A stretch of 64,000 nt of DNA from Nymphaea colorata (Eukaryota > Streptophyta > Magnoliopsida > Nymphaeales > Nymphaeaceae), in assembly GCF_008831285.2 (NCBI RefSeq), contig NC_045145.1, positions 3,016,723-3,080,722 of the forward strand. Direction: 5' to 3'. The position numbers and the translations under genes are program-made. Positions 26,301-32,459 of this stretch are shown one piece after another. Numbering within the stretch: position 1 is the first letter of the stretch; every line of letters starts with the position of its first letter. The notes under the pieces were generated by a model. That model did not search any database and was not told the DNA's origin. It was given only the letters and a program-made list of their open reading frames with translations.

Positions 26301-28611
26301 TATCCACATACACAACTATAATAGCAACAACTCCAGAACAGACCTTCTTAATGAATAAAGGGTGGTTTGATATTTACCATGAAAGCCAAAAGTTGACATA
26401 ACTTCAAACAACTTCTGAAACCAGGCAGAAAGGCTTCATTTTAAACCACACAAAGCTTTCTTTAGTTTTCAGGCTTTCTCACACCCCCCTTGAGCCTTAT
26501 ATTTTGGATTTTGGAGGTTGTTACATATACACAGTCTCAATAAATTACCATATGAAAATACATTCTTTACGTCCTTAACTGACATAGTGACTGCCCTATA
26601 GTACCAAGAGACAACCAGGGTATCAATTTTGGCGGTAGGAGATAAAGTTTCAAAAAGTCCATTTCATATAGGCCTTATATCTTTCCACAAAACAATTAGA
26701 GTGATAACTTAATGGTAAACACCTATTTACAACCAACAACGTCTGCATCTGAAGGAGGTGAGACTAATTCCCAGGTTCCACGTATTACTATTATACAAGT
26801 GTCAGAGAGATTATCCCACATTTGTTTGGCAGTAGGATGATGTGAAAGTCCATCTGCAATATGAGGTTGCGCGTTGTTTGTTCCACATAACAATATCTTT
26901 ATCTTCTTCCCATGTAGCATATTTTCCCATCGTCTATGCGGGCTTCAATAAAATATGTTTTTCTATGGCTACCTCACCGAAGTGCAGGACCATCTCTGAT
27001 AATTAGTCTCGTCAAGTTTCACATAAGACCCATTTGAAAAGGGGTTTACAAATGCCTTGTACTCACCTGCTGAACCCCTTTCTTGTCTACCTTTTTTCTT
27101 TTGGATAGGCAATGAGGATTACAAATAAAAACTGCTAGAAGAAATAGATTTCAATCTGCATGCACAAGACAAGCTGATTTAGTACTACTGTAGAAAAGCA
27201 AAAATACACTTCACGCCCCACGATTCCTCAGGCCTGATCAGAAAGAGTAGGCAGATCTATGTACAGTCTGCTTCTTGCACACCACAATCACTATAACTTC
27301 AACAATTACAATGTCAAACATATAAGCTCTGAAAACATTCCACGACATTTAACTTTAGGGCATTGAACAGTTCAGAAAAAATTAAGAGCATTTGCACGAT
27401 GTCAGAAAATATAAGTTCTGAAAACACGCCATGACAATCAGCAACGTCAAACCTGAAAAATAATAAGCAGCGAAGCAGGGACAACATTTTTATGCTTCCA
27501 ATCTGCTTAAACTACAATCAGATTCATATCCGATGCTCTTCAACTATCTGCACGTCCAACACCTACTTCTCAATTCTCATCTGCATCCAATCTACATTCT
27601 ACATGACGTCCGGGAAAACAATGTTTCAATCTGGGTGATCGTGAGAAAAGGACTCTGCTATACTATTTTTGCAACAGAGACCAGGTCTTAGATTCCCATA
27701 TCCTGGCTCCACCATACGAAAATAATCTGCTGAAATGAAAGGGGATAGAAGGTGGCTCCTGTCAATAGTGGCATGCAATGTGAGATGGGACAATCATGGC
27801 CTGGGTTAGCGTCAAATGGCCCTAGAATCGATAGGGCTCTGATACAATGTGCAAACCGATGGGAAGAAGAACAGAAAAATGCCTTCATTAATCCTAATCT
27901 TTGTTTAAATAGAGATTAGTGAAAATTACATAGTAGTCCTTATCGCAAAAAAATAATAAAAGCTCTTAGTGCATTTCAATTAGGTACCCCAAATAATAAA
28001 TATTTCTCTCAAGAGCAATCTATCATTTTAACCATAAATTTCTGACAATAAATGTGAACTGAACTTCAACCCCTTGCCATTCTCTCACTGAATCCAGCAT
28101 CCTTGGATCAATTGGTCCATATCTTAAATAATGAAGAATCTCCTACTTTGCTATTGTTCAAGCACTTGCTATTCTCAATGCATGCTGTGTTGGCCACTTT
28201 AGTTTTCATCCAATTGTCTAGGGGAAATTTGTCGTATACCACACAATGGCATCTTGACAAGACCCAGCTGATTTTATCAAGCAGCAAAATTATGAAGTTA
28301 ACTTATATCAACTTCAGCTGAATCTAAAATTAGCATTTTCTATATCATTCTTTGTTCTCTGATGTCTTGCCTTTCATGTCATGTTAGTTTCTTTCTTCTT
28401 TTTCCTTGAAGCAGCTTTTTATGTTTGCTTTTGAATAATGTCAATACAGAGCTTGATCAAGAAAGACCGGAAAGTGCAAAATGATCCATCGCTGGATGAG
28501 TTCCTTGACAAACTTGTTAGTTCTTATCGTGATCCAGCATTGTTGCCACTACAGTACTCTTCAACCTTGGATGATGGAAACAGGACTCCACTTCTTGCTT
28601 CAGAAGTCTAA
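593..28611 (+). CDS. HYP1-like OSCA/CSC1 channel, copy A (exons 3-10, 5'-truncated by window)
   Basis: Hyperosmolality- and mechanically gated Ca2+-permeable channel family (OSCA/CSC1/DUF221), multi-pass membrane protein, closest by eye to Arabidopsis HYP1 of the OSCA2 clade. Exons with GT-AG borders: 593-656, 984-1193, 2493-2681, 3239-3537, 7154-7430, 8373-8654, 12000-12233, 28450-28611 (TAA). These give 1717 coding bases. If the missing exons 1-2 match copy B, the protein is about 717 residues (HYP1 is about 700). Visible landmarks are HRTSRLQSL in the cytosolic domain, EIPAAFV and [12 protein letters not shown] before the channel domain, [12 protein letters not shown] and SQIERSA in the pore-side helices, and [13 protein letters not shown] near the end. 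Every exon starts and ends in the same phase as in copy B. Intron 9 (12234-28449) is swollen by nested Copia elements and intron 8 by a Copia remnant. No stop codon or frameshift was seen in the exons, so the gene may still work if the long intron is spliced. The family is sure; exact orthology is not. Confidence 0.9.
4953..5851. mobile_element. hAT-like non-autonomous DNA element in intron 6 of copy A
   Basis: The element opens CAATGTTGTA and closes TACAACACTG, an imperfect terminal inverted repeat of the hAT CAGTG type. It is flanked by near-identical 8-bp duplications, CTTTTAGG (4945-4952) and CTTTTATG (5852-5859). Both subterminal regions carry many copies of GATAC/GTATC, the sort of clustered motif a hAT transposase binds. 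There is no transposase frame. Length is 899 bp. An 8-bp duplication and CAGTG-type ends are hAT hallmarks, so the superfamily call is fairly strong. Confidence 0.75.
6216..6592. repeat. Three-copy tandem repeat, unit about 125 bp
   Basis: Units start at 6216, 6353 and 6478. Each runs from a GATCCCAATG-type start through a TATTTAAGGAC block to a CCTTAGTGCACA end. Units 2 and 3 are nearly identical; unit 1 is more diverged and about 12 bp longer. The array lies in intron 6 of copy A and was not found in intron 6 of copy B. Confidence 0.85.
7602..7712. repeat. Imperfect inverted repeat (hairpin) in intron 7 of copy A
   Basis: A left arm of A-rich sequence containing CGAAGAAATGGGGAAAA is mirrored by a right arm with TTTTCTTCCCATTTTTTCG followed by T-rich sequence. 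The arms are about 28 bp around a spacer of about 50 bp. This may be a small foldback element or chance complementarity of A/T tracts. Confidence 0.5.
8231..8320. repeat. Compound (CT)n-(TA)n microsatellite
   Basis: About 22 bases of CT repeat are followed, after a short ATATG interruption, by about 65 bases of pure TA repeat. It ends about 50 bp before exon 8 of copy A, so it overlaps the region where the branch point and pyrimidine tract would lie. Confidence 0.95.
9634..10530 (-). mobile_element. Antisense Copia remnant (RNase H end plus LTR) in intron 8 of copy A
   Basis: Read on the minus strand, 10530-10350 holds decayed Copia RNase H sequence with [16 protein letters not shown] and then LTVYTD. 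The segment 10020-9960 holds [12 protein letters not shown] and FLIGKYG, the usual C-terminal end. Next comes a GGGAATG purine tract and an LTR beginning TGTTAAATTG (high end 9934, low end about 9634-9654). Several stop codons interrupt the frame. Only the 3' part of the element is present. Copy B's intron 8 is 2 kb shorter, as expected if this insertion came after the gene duplication. Confidence 0.75.
14268..14377 (-). repeat. 3' LTR (probably shortened) of antisense Copia element
   Basis: It lies directly after the purine tract and end of RNase H, read on the minus strand (14440-14380, with the motif LSMIDI). It starts TGTAAACCCATGGG on the plus strand and ends in CA near 14377. It is homologous to 27848 onward. 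Confidence 0.6.
14380..14736 (-). pseudogene. RNase H C-terminal part of the antisense Copia element
   Basis: Minus-strand similarity to the RNase H of element 1 is plain: [17 protein letters not shown] near the high end and LSMIDI near the low end, with stops and frame changes between. The high end is cut by the solo LTR. After one copy of its AGAAC duplication the similarity resumes at 15029. Confidence 0.75.
14737..15023 (+). mobile_element. Solo LTR of the element-2 Copia family
   Basis: 287 bp from TGTTAGAATA to TTTCTACA, clearly the same family as the LTRs of element 2 but more diverged. It is flanked by a perfect 5-bp duplication, AGAAC (14732-14736 and 15024-15028). No internal sequence remains, so this is the usual product of recombination between the two LTRs of a full element. 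It sits in the RNase H region of the antisense element. Confidence 0.92.
15029..15178 (-). pseudogene. RNase H segment of the antisense Copia element between two insertions
   Basis: Read on the minus strand it gives [16 protein letters not shown] and SKKQTVV, aligning with the RNase H of element 1. It links the fragment below 14737 to the fragment above 25881. Confidence 0.75.
15179..15404 (+). repeat. 5' LTR of Copia element 1
   Basis: 226 bp, TGTTGAGAAA to AACGTAACA, followed directly by the tRNA primer-binding site. It ends with a C/T-rich run. Confidence 0.95.
15405..15416 (+). other. Primer-binding site of Copia element 1
   Basis: TGGTATCAGAGC, complementary to the 3' end of initiator methionine tRNA, abuts the 5' LTR. 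It is the site where minus-strand cDNA synthesis would start. Confidence 0.95.
15588..15805 (+). repeat. 40-bp tandem repeats in the leader of element 1
   Basis: The block GTTCAGATCTGAAGGTCGAA recurs with a 40-bp period at about 15677, 15717 and 15757, with partial units on either side. It is non-coding leader between the primer-binding site and gag. Confidence 0.85.
15989..16112 (+). repeat. 61-bp direct repeat just before gag of element 1
   Basis: GGTTTGATTTTCAGACATTG starts at 15989 and again at 16050. Each unit ends with CTGATCTGCCTGGCGTGTGG. The second unit ends about 65 bp before the gag-pol start codon. Confidence 0.85.
16179..20420 (+). CDS. Copia gag-pol polyprotein, element 1
   Basis: One unbroken 1413-codon frame from ATG 16179 to TGA 20418. 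Domains in order: gag (about residues 30-230); an RG-rich stretch and zinc knuckle [14 protein letters not shown] (about 263); aspartic protease [11 protein letters not shown] (about 365); GAG-pre-integrase WHLRLGH (about 493); integrase core with VHVDVWGP (about 549), RTDNALEF (about 613) and [11 protein letters not shown] (about 647); reverse transcriptase starting SKWVFTIKY (about 946) with YVDDI (about 1097); RNase H from [10 protein letters not shown] (about 1255). The order PR-INT-RT-RH is that of Copia. Oddity: motif A of reverse transcriptase reads [11 protein letters not shown]. Functional elements have Asp at the Asn position, which is a metal-binding catalytic residue. The frame is intact but the enzyme is probably dead. 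Confidence 0.95.
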   Translation: MAANRSIQFDRTESGNQHLEASVEYKAFSNPFSFGSTIKLDGANYDVWARTFMLSVVGHGKKYILEEDEPVEKTGKYARWEEENSIISAWLMNSTQPHIAAGLCYYNTAKDMWNSLRQTYSQDKNISKILQVQQKLLQMQQGDMDLTEYFTKLKFAYEKMNSLKPPCKHCLKSHMEQMIVVKFLAGLSSDYSPSKVQMLTGSDFLDLDEAFNRLNRLAITLPPSPNNSQPSALASFGGGRGGLYSSRGRGRGRGPGGRGRLQCTYCGRLGHLEDRCWNKVGKPNSSTSSSVTSSSSSTPNTHPISMAPKANPTAASVDATSLNLSPAEIDLIMEHRSNATPSTSSASTVVTSSAYSAGNTTSRGCWIIDSGASKHFCGDASISNLQKFDSPQHVRLADGRLSPVEGRGDVYLSPSLHVHDVLYAPEFPKNLLFVNKLTKEMNCRVIFYSGTCVFQDLSTGRKIGGGHEIDGIYILDTSPKEASFHVDSTSSAFQWHLRLGHPSFPKLRLLCPQISSTTSIECEACQLGKHCRTSFPSSQSQSSQCLFDLVHVDVWGPSRVPSRLSSRYYLSIVDDFSRVTWVFLMKDRTEASCILKSFILEIKTQFNSCVKVVRTDNALEFKSSHLLEFYKSLGIVPHFTCPHTSQQNGVVERKHRHLLDVARTIMIHSHMPSKFWGDAILTPYYLINRMPSSSIDNKIPIQILYPNRALFSLPPRIFGCTCFVHKLGPNRDKLAAQASKCVFVGYSKNQKGYRCLDPISNREFVSADVTFLESSPYFLARTSNPKSEMSSSVPLPIPPIPLESLPCSSSPSIPRFKDPPLTYSRRNPSSNDPAPSCSQEVSSFELHNMPECSLDAPVPDELPIALRKGTRQCTIHPLSKFVSTANVGNHMCKFIDALSATSIPISHEQAMLDSKWYQAMKEEMDSLISRHTWDLVEPPYGADIVGSKWVFTIKYNSDGTVERYKARLVAKGYTQTYGVDFFETFSPVARLGTIRLIISIAVHYGWNMYQLNVKNAFLYGDLTEIVYMQQPLGFEKQGECTKVCLLKNAIYGLKQSPRAWFQKLCEVVSKFEFQRSPLDHSLFIKRTSRGIVVMVVYVDDIILTGDNEQEIHDTKEYLRQHFVTKDLGSLRYFLGIEAARSKEGLVLSQRKYVLDLLHETGMTGTKPASIPMNSRTHLYDDKSELVDSKSYRSLIGKLLYVTITRPDISFAVGKLSQFMDKPRKAHWDAALLLLKFLKGSPGKGLLFKRSTSLQIEAYSDADYAGSIDDRKSTTGFCIFVGGNLVSWRSKKQAVVARSSAESEYRAMAQTATEITWVKGMLEGLGIQVELPIKMQCDNKAATYIANNPVFHERTKHIEVDCHYIRDLVQAGIISTEYVASEDQPADIFTKALPISNFTKCCSKLSMIDIYAPA
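20428..20652 (+). repeat. 3' LTR of Copia element 1 (last base displaced to 25881)
   Basis: 225 bp matching the 5' LTR with two substitutions (near positions 13 and 160). The terminal A was separated by insertion of element 2, so it is now found after the second GTAAC copy, at 25881. Confidence 0.95.
20653..20937 (+). repeat. 5' LTR of Copia element 2
   Basis: 285 bp, TGTTAGAATA to TTTCTACA. Contains two hairpin-forming palindromes near its start and TATATATT at about 20760. Confidence 0.95.
20938..20949 (+). other. Primer-binding site of Copia element 2
   Basis: TGGTATCAGAGC directly after the 5' LTR, again complementary to initiator methionine tRNA. Confidence 0.95.
21305..25596 (+). pseudogene. 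Copia gag-pol of element 2, frameshifted
   Basis: The first good ATG is 21305 ([10 protein letters not shown]). The frame is open further up but has no ATG there. It runs to a stop at 24722-24724 and covers gag, zinc knuckle [14 protein letters not shown], protease [15 protein letters not shown]-pre-integrase WHERLGH, integrase ([26 protein letters not shown]) and reverse transcriptase with intact [11 protein letters not shown] and YVDDM. Between about 24685 and 24715 the reading shifts to another frame, which stays open to 25596 and carries the rest of reverse transcriptase and RNase H ([18 protein letters not shown]). The frame relation fits loss of one base. Truncation before RNase H should prevent replication without help from another element. 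Confidence 0.92.
25591..25875 (+). repeat. 3' LTR of Copia element 2
   Basis: 285 bp following the purine tract; differs from the 5' LTR at four positions by eye. Hairpin palindromes at 25617-25634 and 25651-25673 are perfect here. Confidence 0.95.
25887..26780 (-). pseudogene. Reverse transcriptase and RNase H remnant of the antisense Copia element
   Basis: On the minus strand, [19 protein letters not shown] (around 26770) is the start of reverse transcriptase. [10 protein letters not shown] follows near 26425 and [15 protein letters not shown] near 26310, where the usual YVDDI has one Asp replaced by Asn. [11 protein letters not shown] near 25900 begins the RNase H part. Stops and frame changes are frequent. 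Confidence 0.75.
26785..27080 (-). pseudogene. gag remnant of the antisense Copia element
   Basis: Minus-strand reading gives [19 protein letters not shown] near 27050 and [20 protein letters not shown] near 26850, aligning with gag of element 1. Near 26785 it passes straight into reverse transcriptase, so the rest of gag, protease and integrase have been deleted. The junction happens to stay in frame. Confidence 0.75.
27848..28048 (-). repeat. 5' LTR of antisense Copia element
   Basis: Lies outside the minus-strand primer-binding site. Its inner part matches 14268 onward. The outer border is placed at TTTCTGACA (28048) by the TG...CA rule and is uncertain. Confidence 0.55.
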
Positions 28612-29246
28612 AAGCATGGAGGATGTTTGAGTATATCTTCTGGCTGACGGTTCATGGCTGTTATGTAAGACTGTTTTTCTCGAACAACCAGGGTGTTCTC
28701 TTGGGGATGCATGGTAGGGTTGGAATTGGATTGAAAGGTGATGACGTGGTAAATGTACTGTTTTTGTATGAGGTGTATATTTTCATGTGAAACGGATATG
28801 TATACCTTCTTGCTACAGAGAGAATGCTCAAAGCATGTTTTTCTATGTATAAATGCTTCTTTGCTAGGTTGCCTGAAAATATTTACAGGAGAGGATTCAT
28901 TGTCTTTGTCCCAGAGTAGGGCACTTCAGATTTGGGAACTGCATTTGCATTTGGTATGAAGTCTTTTGGTTCATGAATCAGTGCTTGCTCTTAACAAGCA
29001 CATTCTGTGGGAACCAGTGCACGCTGTACCATGTATGGGAAGCATTTTCACATTTTTTTGCAAGATTCCTTTGTTGCTTTCATATTCTTGTGGTGAACCT
29101 CAGTGGCATTCGCACGGCCGCAGATTTTATTTTTCCCCTTCAGAAGCTTTTTAATAGACAGATGCCGATTCCCCATCTCTTATTGCTGCCTACCACATTT
29201 GTCTGTTGATCCTTCAACTTATTGCTTGTTCTTACAAGTTCAGTAT

Positions 29247-29520
29247 CTAGATGACACTCTATGAGCAATGTGGTTTTGTGTCACTATATGGCGAGTTTAA
29301 AACCTTATGTGGCACATTGATTTACGTTGTTTGGACAGGAGAAGGATCGTCCTTTATAGGTTTTGGTATGTACTATGTACCTAGATGATGACACTCTATG
29401 AGCAATTGTGGTTTTGTGTCACTGTATGGCGAGTTTAAAACCTTATTTGGCACATTCATGTACGCTGTTTGGACAGGGGAATGATCGTCCTTTATAGGTT
29501 TTGGTATGCTCTATGTAGCT
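29247..29520. repeat. 144-bp tandem duplication
   Basis: Two units beginning CTAGATGA(TGA)CACTCTATG at 29247 and 29391 share TATGGCGAGTTTAAAACC and ATCGTCCTTTATAGG. The second unit has a 3-base insertion near its start and several substitutions. Confidence 0.9.
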
Positions 29521-30837
29521 TTTTTTGCTACTCTTTGCTTGTTTACTTTCAGACTTTCTGACATGTTTTTTTTTTCCATTAAGTTCATTCAAGAATATCT
29601 GAAAAGCTTACCATAATTTTGAGTGTACAGTGATCTGTGATTTTGTATTTTCATTTTTCTTGACCATTTTGTCCCGTCCGACATCACCACCTCGTGGAGC
29701 CCTCCCTTTCTATGGCTGTGTATGCTTTCTTTCTGGTCCTATGAAAATCATACTATTCTAGTCACAACTACTGTTACATGGCAATTCCTATAAGCCATGC
29801 CAAACCACGGGCATCAAAGGGAGAGTGACCAATGGAGAGAGAATCATTGAAGTTAGTGGAGGAGCCAGAAAATTTTGGCTATATGAGGCACTAGTATATA
29901 GGGCACTAGTATATAGTATGTGAAAAAAATTTCAAACTAAAATATATGTTATTTTAAAAATAAAGCAAATAAAACAGATTAAATTTTCCGATTTAAACCA
30001 AGAAAACAATCGGTATTTCATGAAAACAACCTAACAAAATATAACATATTAGATATTAGACAAAAGCAACAAAGTGACAAAAAAAAAACGAGGGAGAACT
30101 GAGAAGATAAACCCTACCAGGAGTCTCCCAATGTATGTGGAACATGGCTGCGCATGTGAGAATTGAGATTTGGCCACCGGGCGCTTGCACAAAAATCAAA
30201 CCAAGAGCGTTGAAATTTGCAAAAGGAGAGAAAAATGAAAAAAACCTAACACATTCGAAGAAGAAACGATTCAATCATTCAAGAACACAAAGAGAATCAC
30301 CTGGCACCCGCTGCCTTGCTGGCTGCTGCAGGCATGCTGCCATTGGGCCTTGCCCTTCGCCGTTTCACGGCTTGGGCGCTTCACCCCTTCGGCCTTCCCC
30401 TTTTTGAGTTTCGATGAATTTGGGTGTAATGGGCGGGCTGATTGTTTTAAGTTTCTTTGGTGGAGCTAGCGCTCATCGCATGGGCAACTCGGCGCCAATA
30501 CTGGCGTGACCCGTGAGGCTCCATTTCACATGATGATGGGCAGGCCGACTGCTACTATTGGACCCGATCCATTTCTGGCATGGGCAACCCAGCGTCAACA
30601 AGATGATAAGCAAATCATCACATGGAGCTGTCTTGGGCTGGCATGGGCAGGTGCCCACGCCAGCCCCACACTGGCTCTGCTACTGATTGAAGTACTTTAA
30701 AGATCTATTTAGCAAATGAAATAATATGTAATAGTTTCATAAATATAGCTCAAAGATTGAGACAAATTCAGGCGACATCTTGAAAAGTATAATTTGCCCT
30801 TGCCTTTGGAGCATATTTATAAAACAATTACAGACTA

Positions 30838-31001
30838 TTTCATTTGCCAAATGAGCTCTACATGAAAATATAGATCTTGAAAAGTATGATCCAGAAGACA
30901 TGCTGGAAAAATATCCCTATTCCATTTGTCAAATGAGCACTAAATATGAACATATGTTTCTTCGAAAGTATGATCGAGAAGACATAAGAGAAAAGTACCC
31001 A
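30838..31001. repeat. Diverged 82-bp tandem duplication
   Basis: CATTTGCCAAATGAGC (30841) recurs as CATTTGTCAAATGAGC (30923). GAAAGTATGATC and GAAGACAT follow at matching offsets. About 80% alike by eye. Confidence 0.7.
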
Positions 31002-31699
31002 CACAGATTCCCAGACGAATCCAATCAATTGCTTCCCGTTCAGTAGGAAGGAAGAAAAGAAGCAGAAATTTCCGACTCAACTATGATTGATAGATAGACA
31101 TCCAATCTATTGCCAAATTTGTGGAAAATTTCCACCTGAGATCATGATTCTTTTTCCTTTTCAGTGCTCATTTTTTGCTTTTATAATTTGATGCTCGTAC
31201 AGATTCTCTTTGTGTCAAATGATTTTGAAAAAGAAAAAAAAATAAATTGTTTGAATAAGCTGGAAAAAGGCAGTAGATAGGGGAATGCCTGTTATGAGTC
31301 TTGGTAGGTAAAAAGGGCAACAGAGATGGATGAAAAGGACTGGTGCATCCGCCTTTCGCAAGGCCGAAAAAAGGAAAACTTTTAACGGGGAGCTATCCAA
31401 ATTCAACCTTGTCTTCTATGAAGTTGACATATTCATCCCTGCTTAATTGTGAGTCTGTGACAAAAATCCTTCCATCACGATGTTTTGCATTTTTAAGATT
31501 AATATATCCCTTTGCTAACTTAACCATGGTTAAAAATGGATGTGTCATGTGGTTTTATGCCACTCCATCGACCTACTTTTTTCTCCCTCTTTCTAATAAG
31601 AAAGTTGTGTCAACAAAATCAAGTTGTGTCGGTTTGTTAAGATATGACAAAAATGGACCTTATTACTGAAAATTTTCTAATAAGAAAAGGGAAGGGGGA

Positions 31700-31930
31700 C
31701 AGGATTGCCAAACCGTCAACGGTTTGTCCAAAAGAGACTGTCGGTTGCTGTGCCGCCTCCCTGCCTCAACGGTTTGCGCGAAAAGACCGTTGGTTGCGAG
31801 GCCTCTGTTTCAATCTCTCTCTCTCGCGCGCGCGCTCTAGCGGGAAGAAAATTGGCGCGGTCAACTACTGCCGAAACATGCCGTACCTAAGAGAAGCCAG
31901 CGGCGGCGCGTTCCCCCGCTTTGATGATTC
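31700..31930 (+). promoter_or_regulatory. GC-rich promoter-like stretch upstream of copy B
   Basis: A local GC-rich island in AT-rich DNA, 530-760 bp before the start codon of copy B. It has two copies (50-bp period, 31717 and 31767) of CAACGGTTTG followed by AAAAGA. GCGCGAAA at 31776-31783 matches the E2F consensus on the minus strand, and AACGG cores resemble Myb sites. A CT run and GCGCGCGC follow at 31811-31836. Position and composition suggest a promoter. The site calls are weak, being short motifs. Confidence 0.35.
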
Positions 31931-32459
31931 CGAGCCTTTAAGTCTTCAACTCCATCACCATTACCAACCCCAGCCTCAGACCTGTCCATATTTTTCTGCT
32001 GCGAGGCAGTTCCTGTTTCACCTATCCTTCCTCCAATGAGCTTGCAATATCGGTCATTTTGGCTATCTTTCTCTAATGGAAGTGGTCATTATCTCAATAT
32101 CTAGCCGCCATCCGTTCTGCTGCTTCTCTTTGGTAGTTGAGACATCTAGCGTCTAATTCACTCAAAAGTTTCGTCATTGCTCTTGATTTTTGTAGGGACG
32201 CGGCTTTAGAAACTACAGTGTGGTCAGTTGTCTCTTGTCACGATTGGAGGTCACGTTAATCTTTTCTTATAAAATATCGAACAATTCGGTGGAAAGGATA
32301 AGCTCCTTCCTCGTGCTTCATGGTAATATTTGCTCCATTATTGAGCATTTTTTTCAACCGAATGTTCTTATATGTTTGTAGAATTTAATGAGTGTCCACC
32401 TGAGAAATAGATCGAACAGTTCAGTTCAGGGAAATACTTTGTAGCTTCCTTGTCGAGCA

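Larger units (their letters stand above)
14268..28048 (-). mobile_element. Antisense Copia element, host of the nested insertions
   Basis: Two homologous LTR-like ends lie at 14268-14377 and 27848 to about 28048. Both share an AACC/ACCC-ATGGGA start block and AGATTAGTGAAAATTA. A primer-binding site complementary to initiator-Met tRNA reads on the minus strand just inside the right LTR (about 27835-27846). Between them, on the minus strand, are a leader, a gag fragment, a reverse transcriptase fragment and RNase H. Integrase and protease are missing. The RNase H part is split at 25886/15174 by element 1 and at 15028/14732 by a solo LTR; across both breaks the RNase H similarity resumes in register. 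It is riddled with stop codons and is the oldest layer of the nest. The outer LTR borders are uncertain because the two LTRs differ in length. Confidence 0.8.
28612..32459. other. Spacer between the two OSCA copies
   Basis: The first few hundred bases should be the 3' UTR of copy A. After that come two tandem duplications (29247-29520 and 30838-31001), a short AT-rich stretch with repeated CACTAGTATATAG (29885-29920) and a GC-richer patch (30290-30680). The last 400-700 bp should hold the promoter and 5' UTR of copy B. No conserved protein-coding segment was recognised on either strand. Confidence 0.6.

Noticed and set aside
30135-30700. Possible gene in the GC-richer patch between the OSCA copies
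   Set aside because: Frames are short, on both strands, without splice-linked continuation or family similarity.
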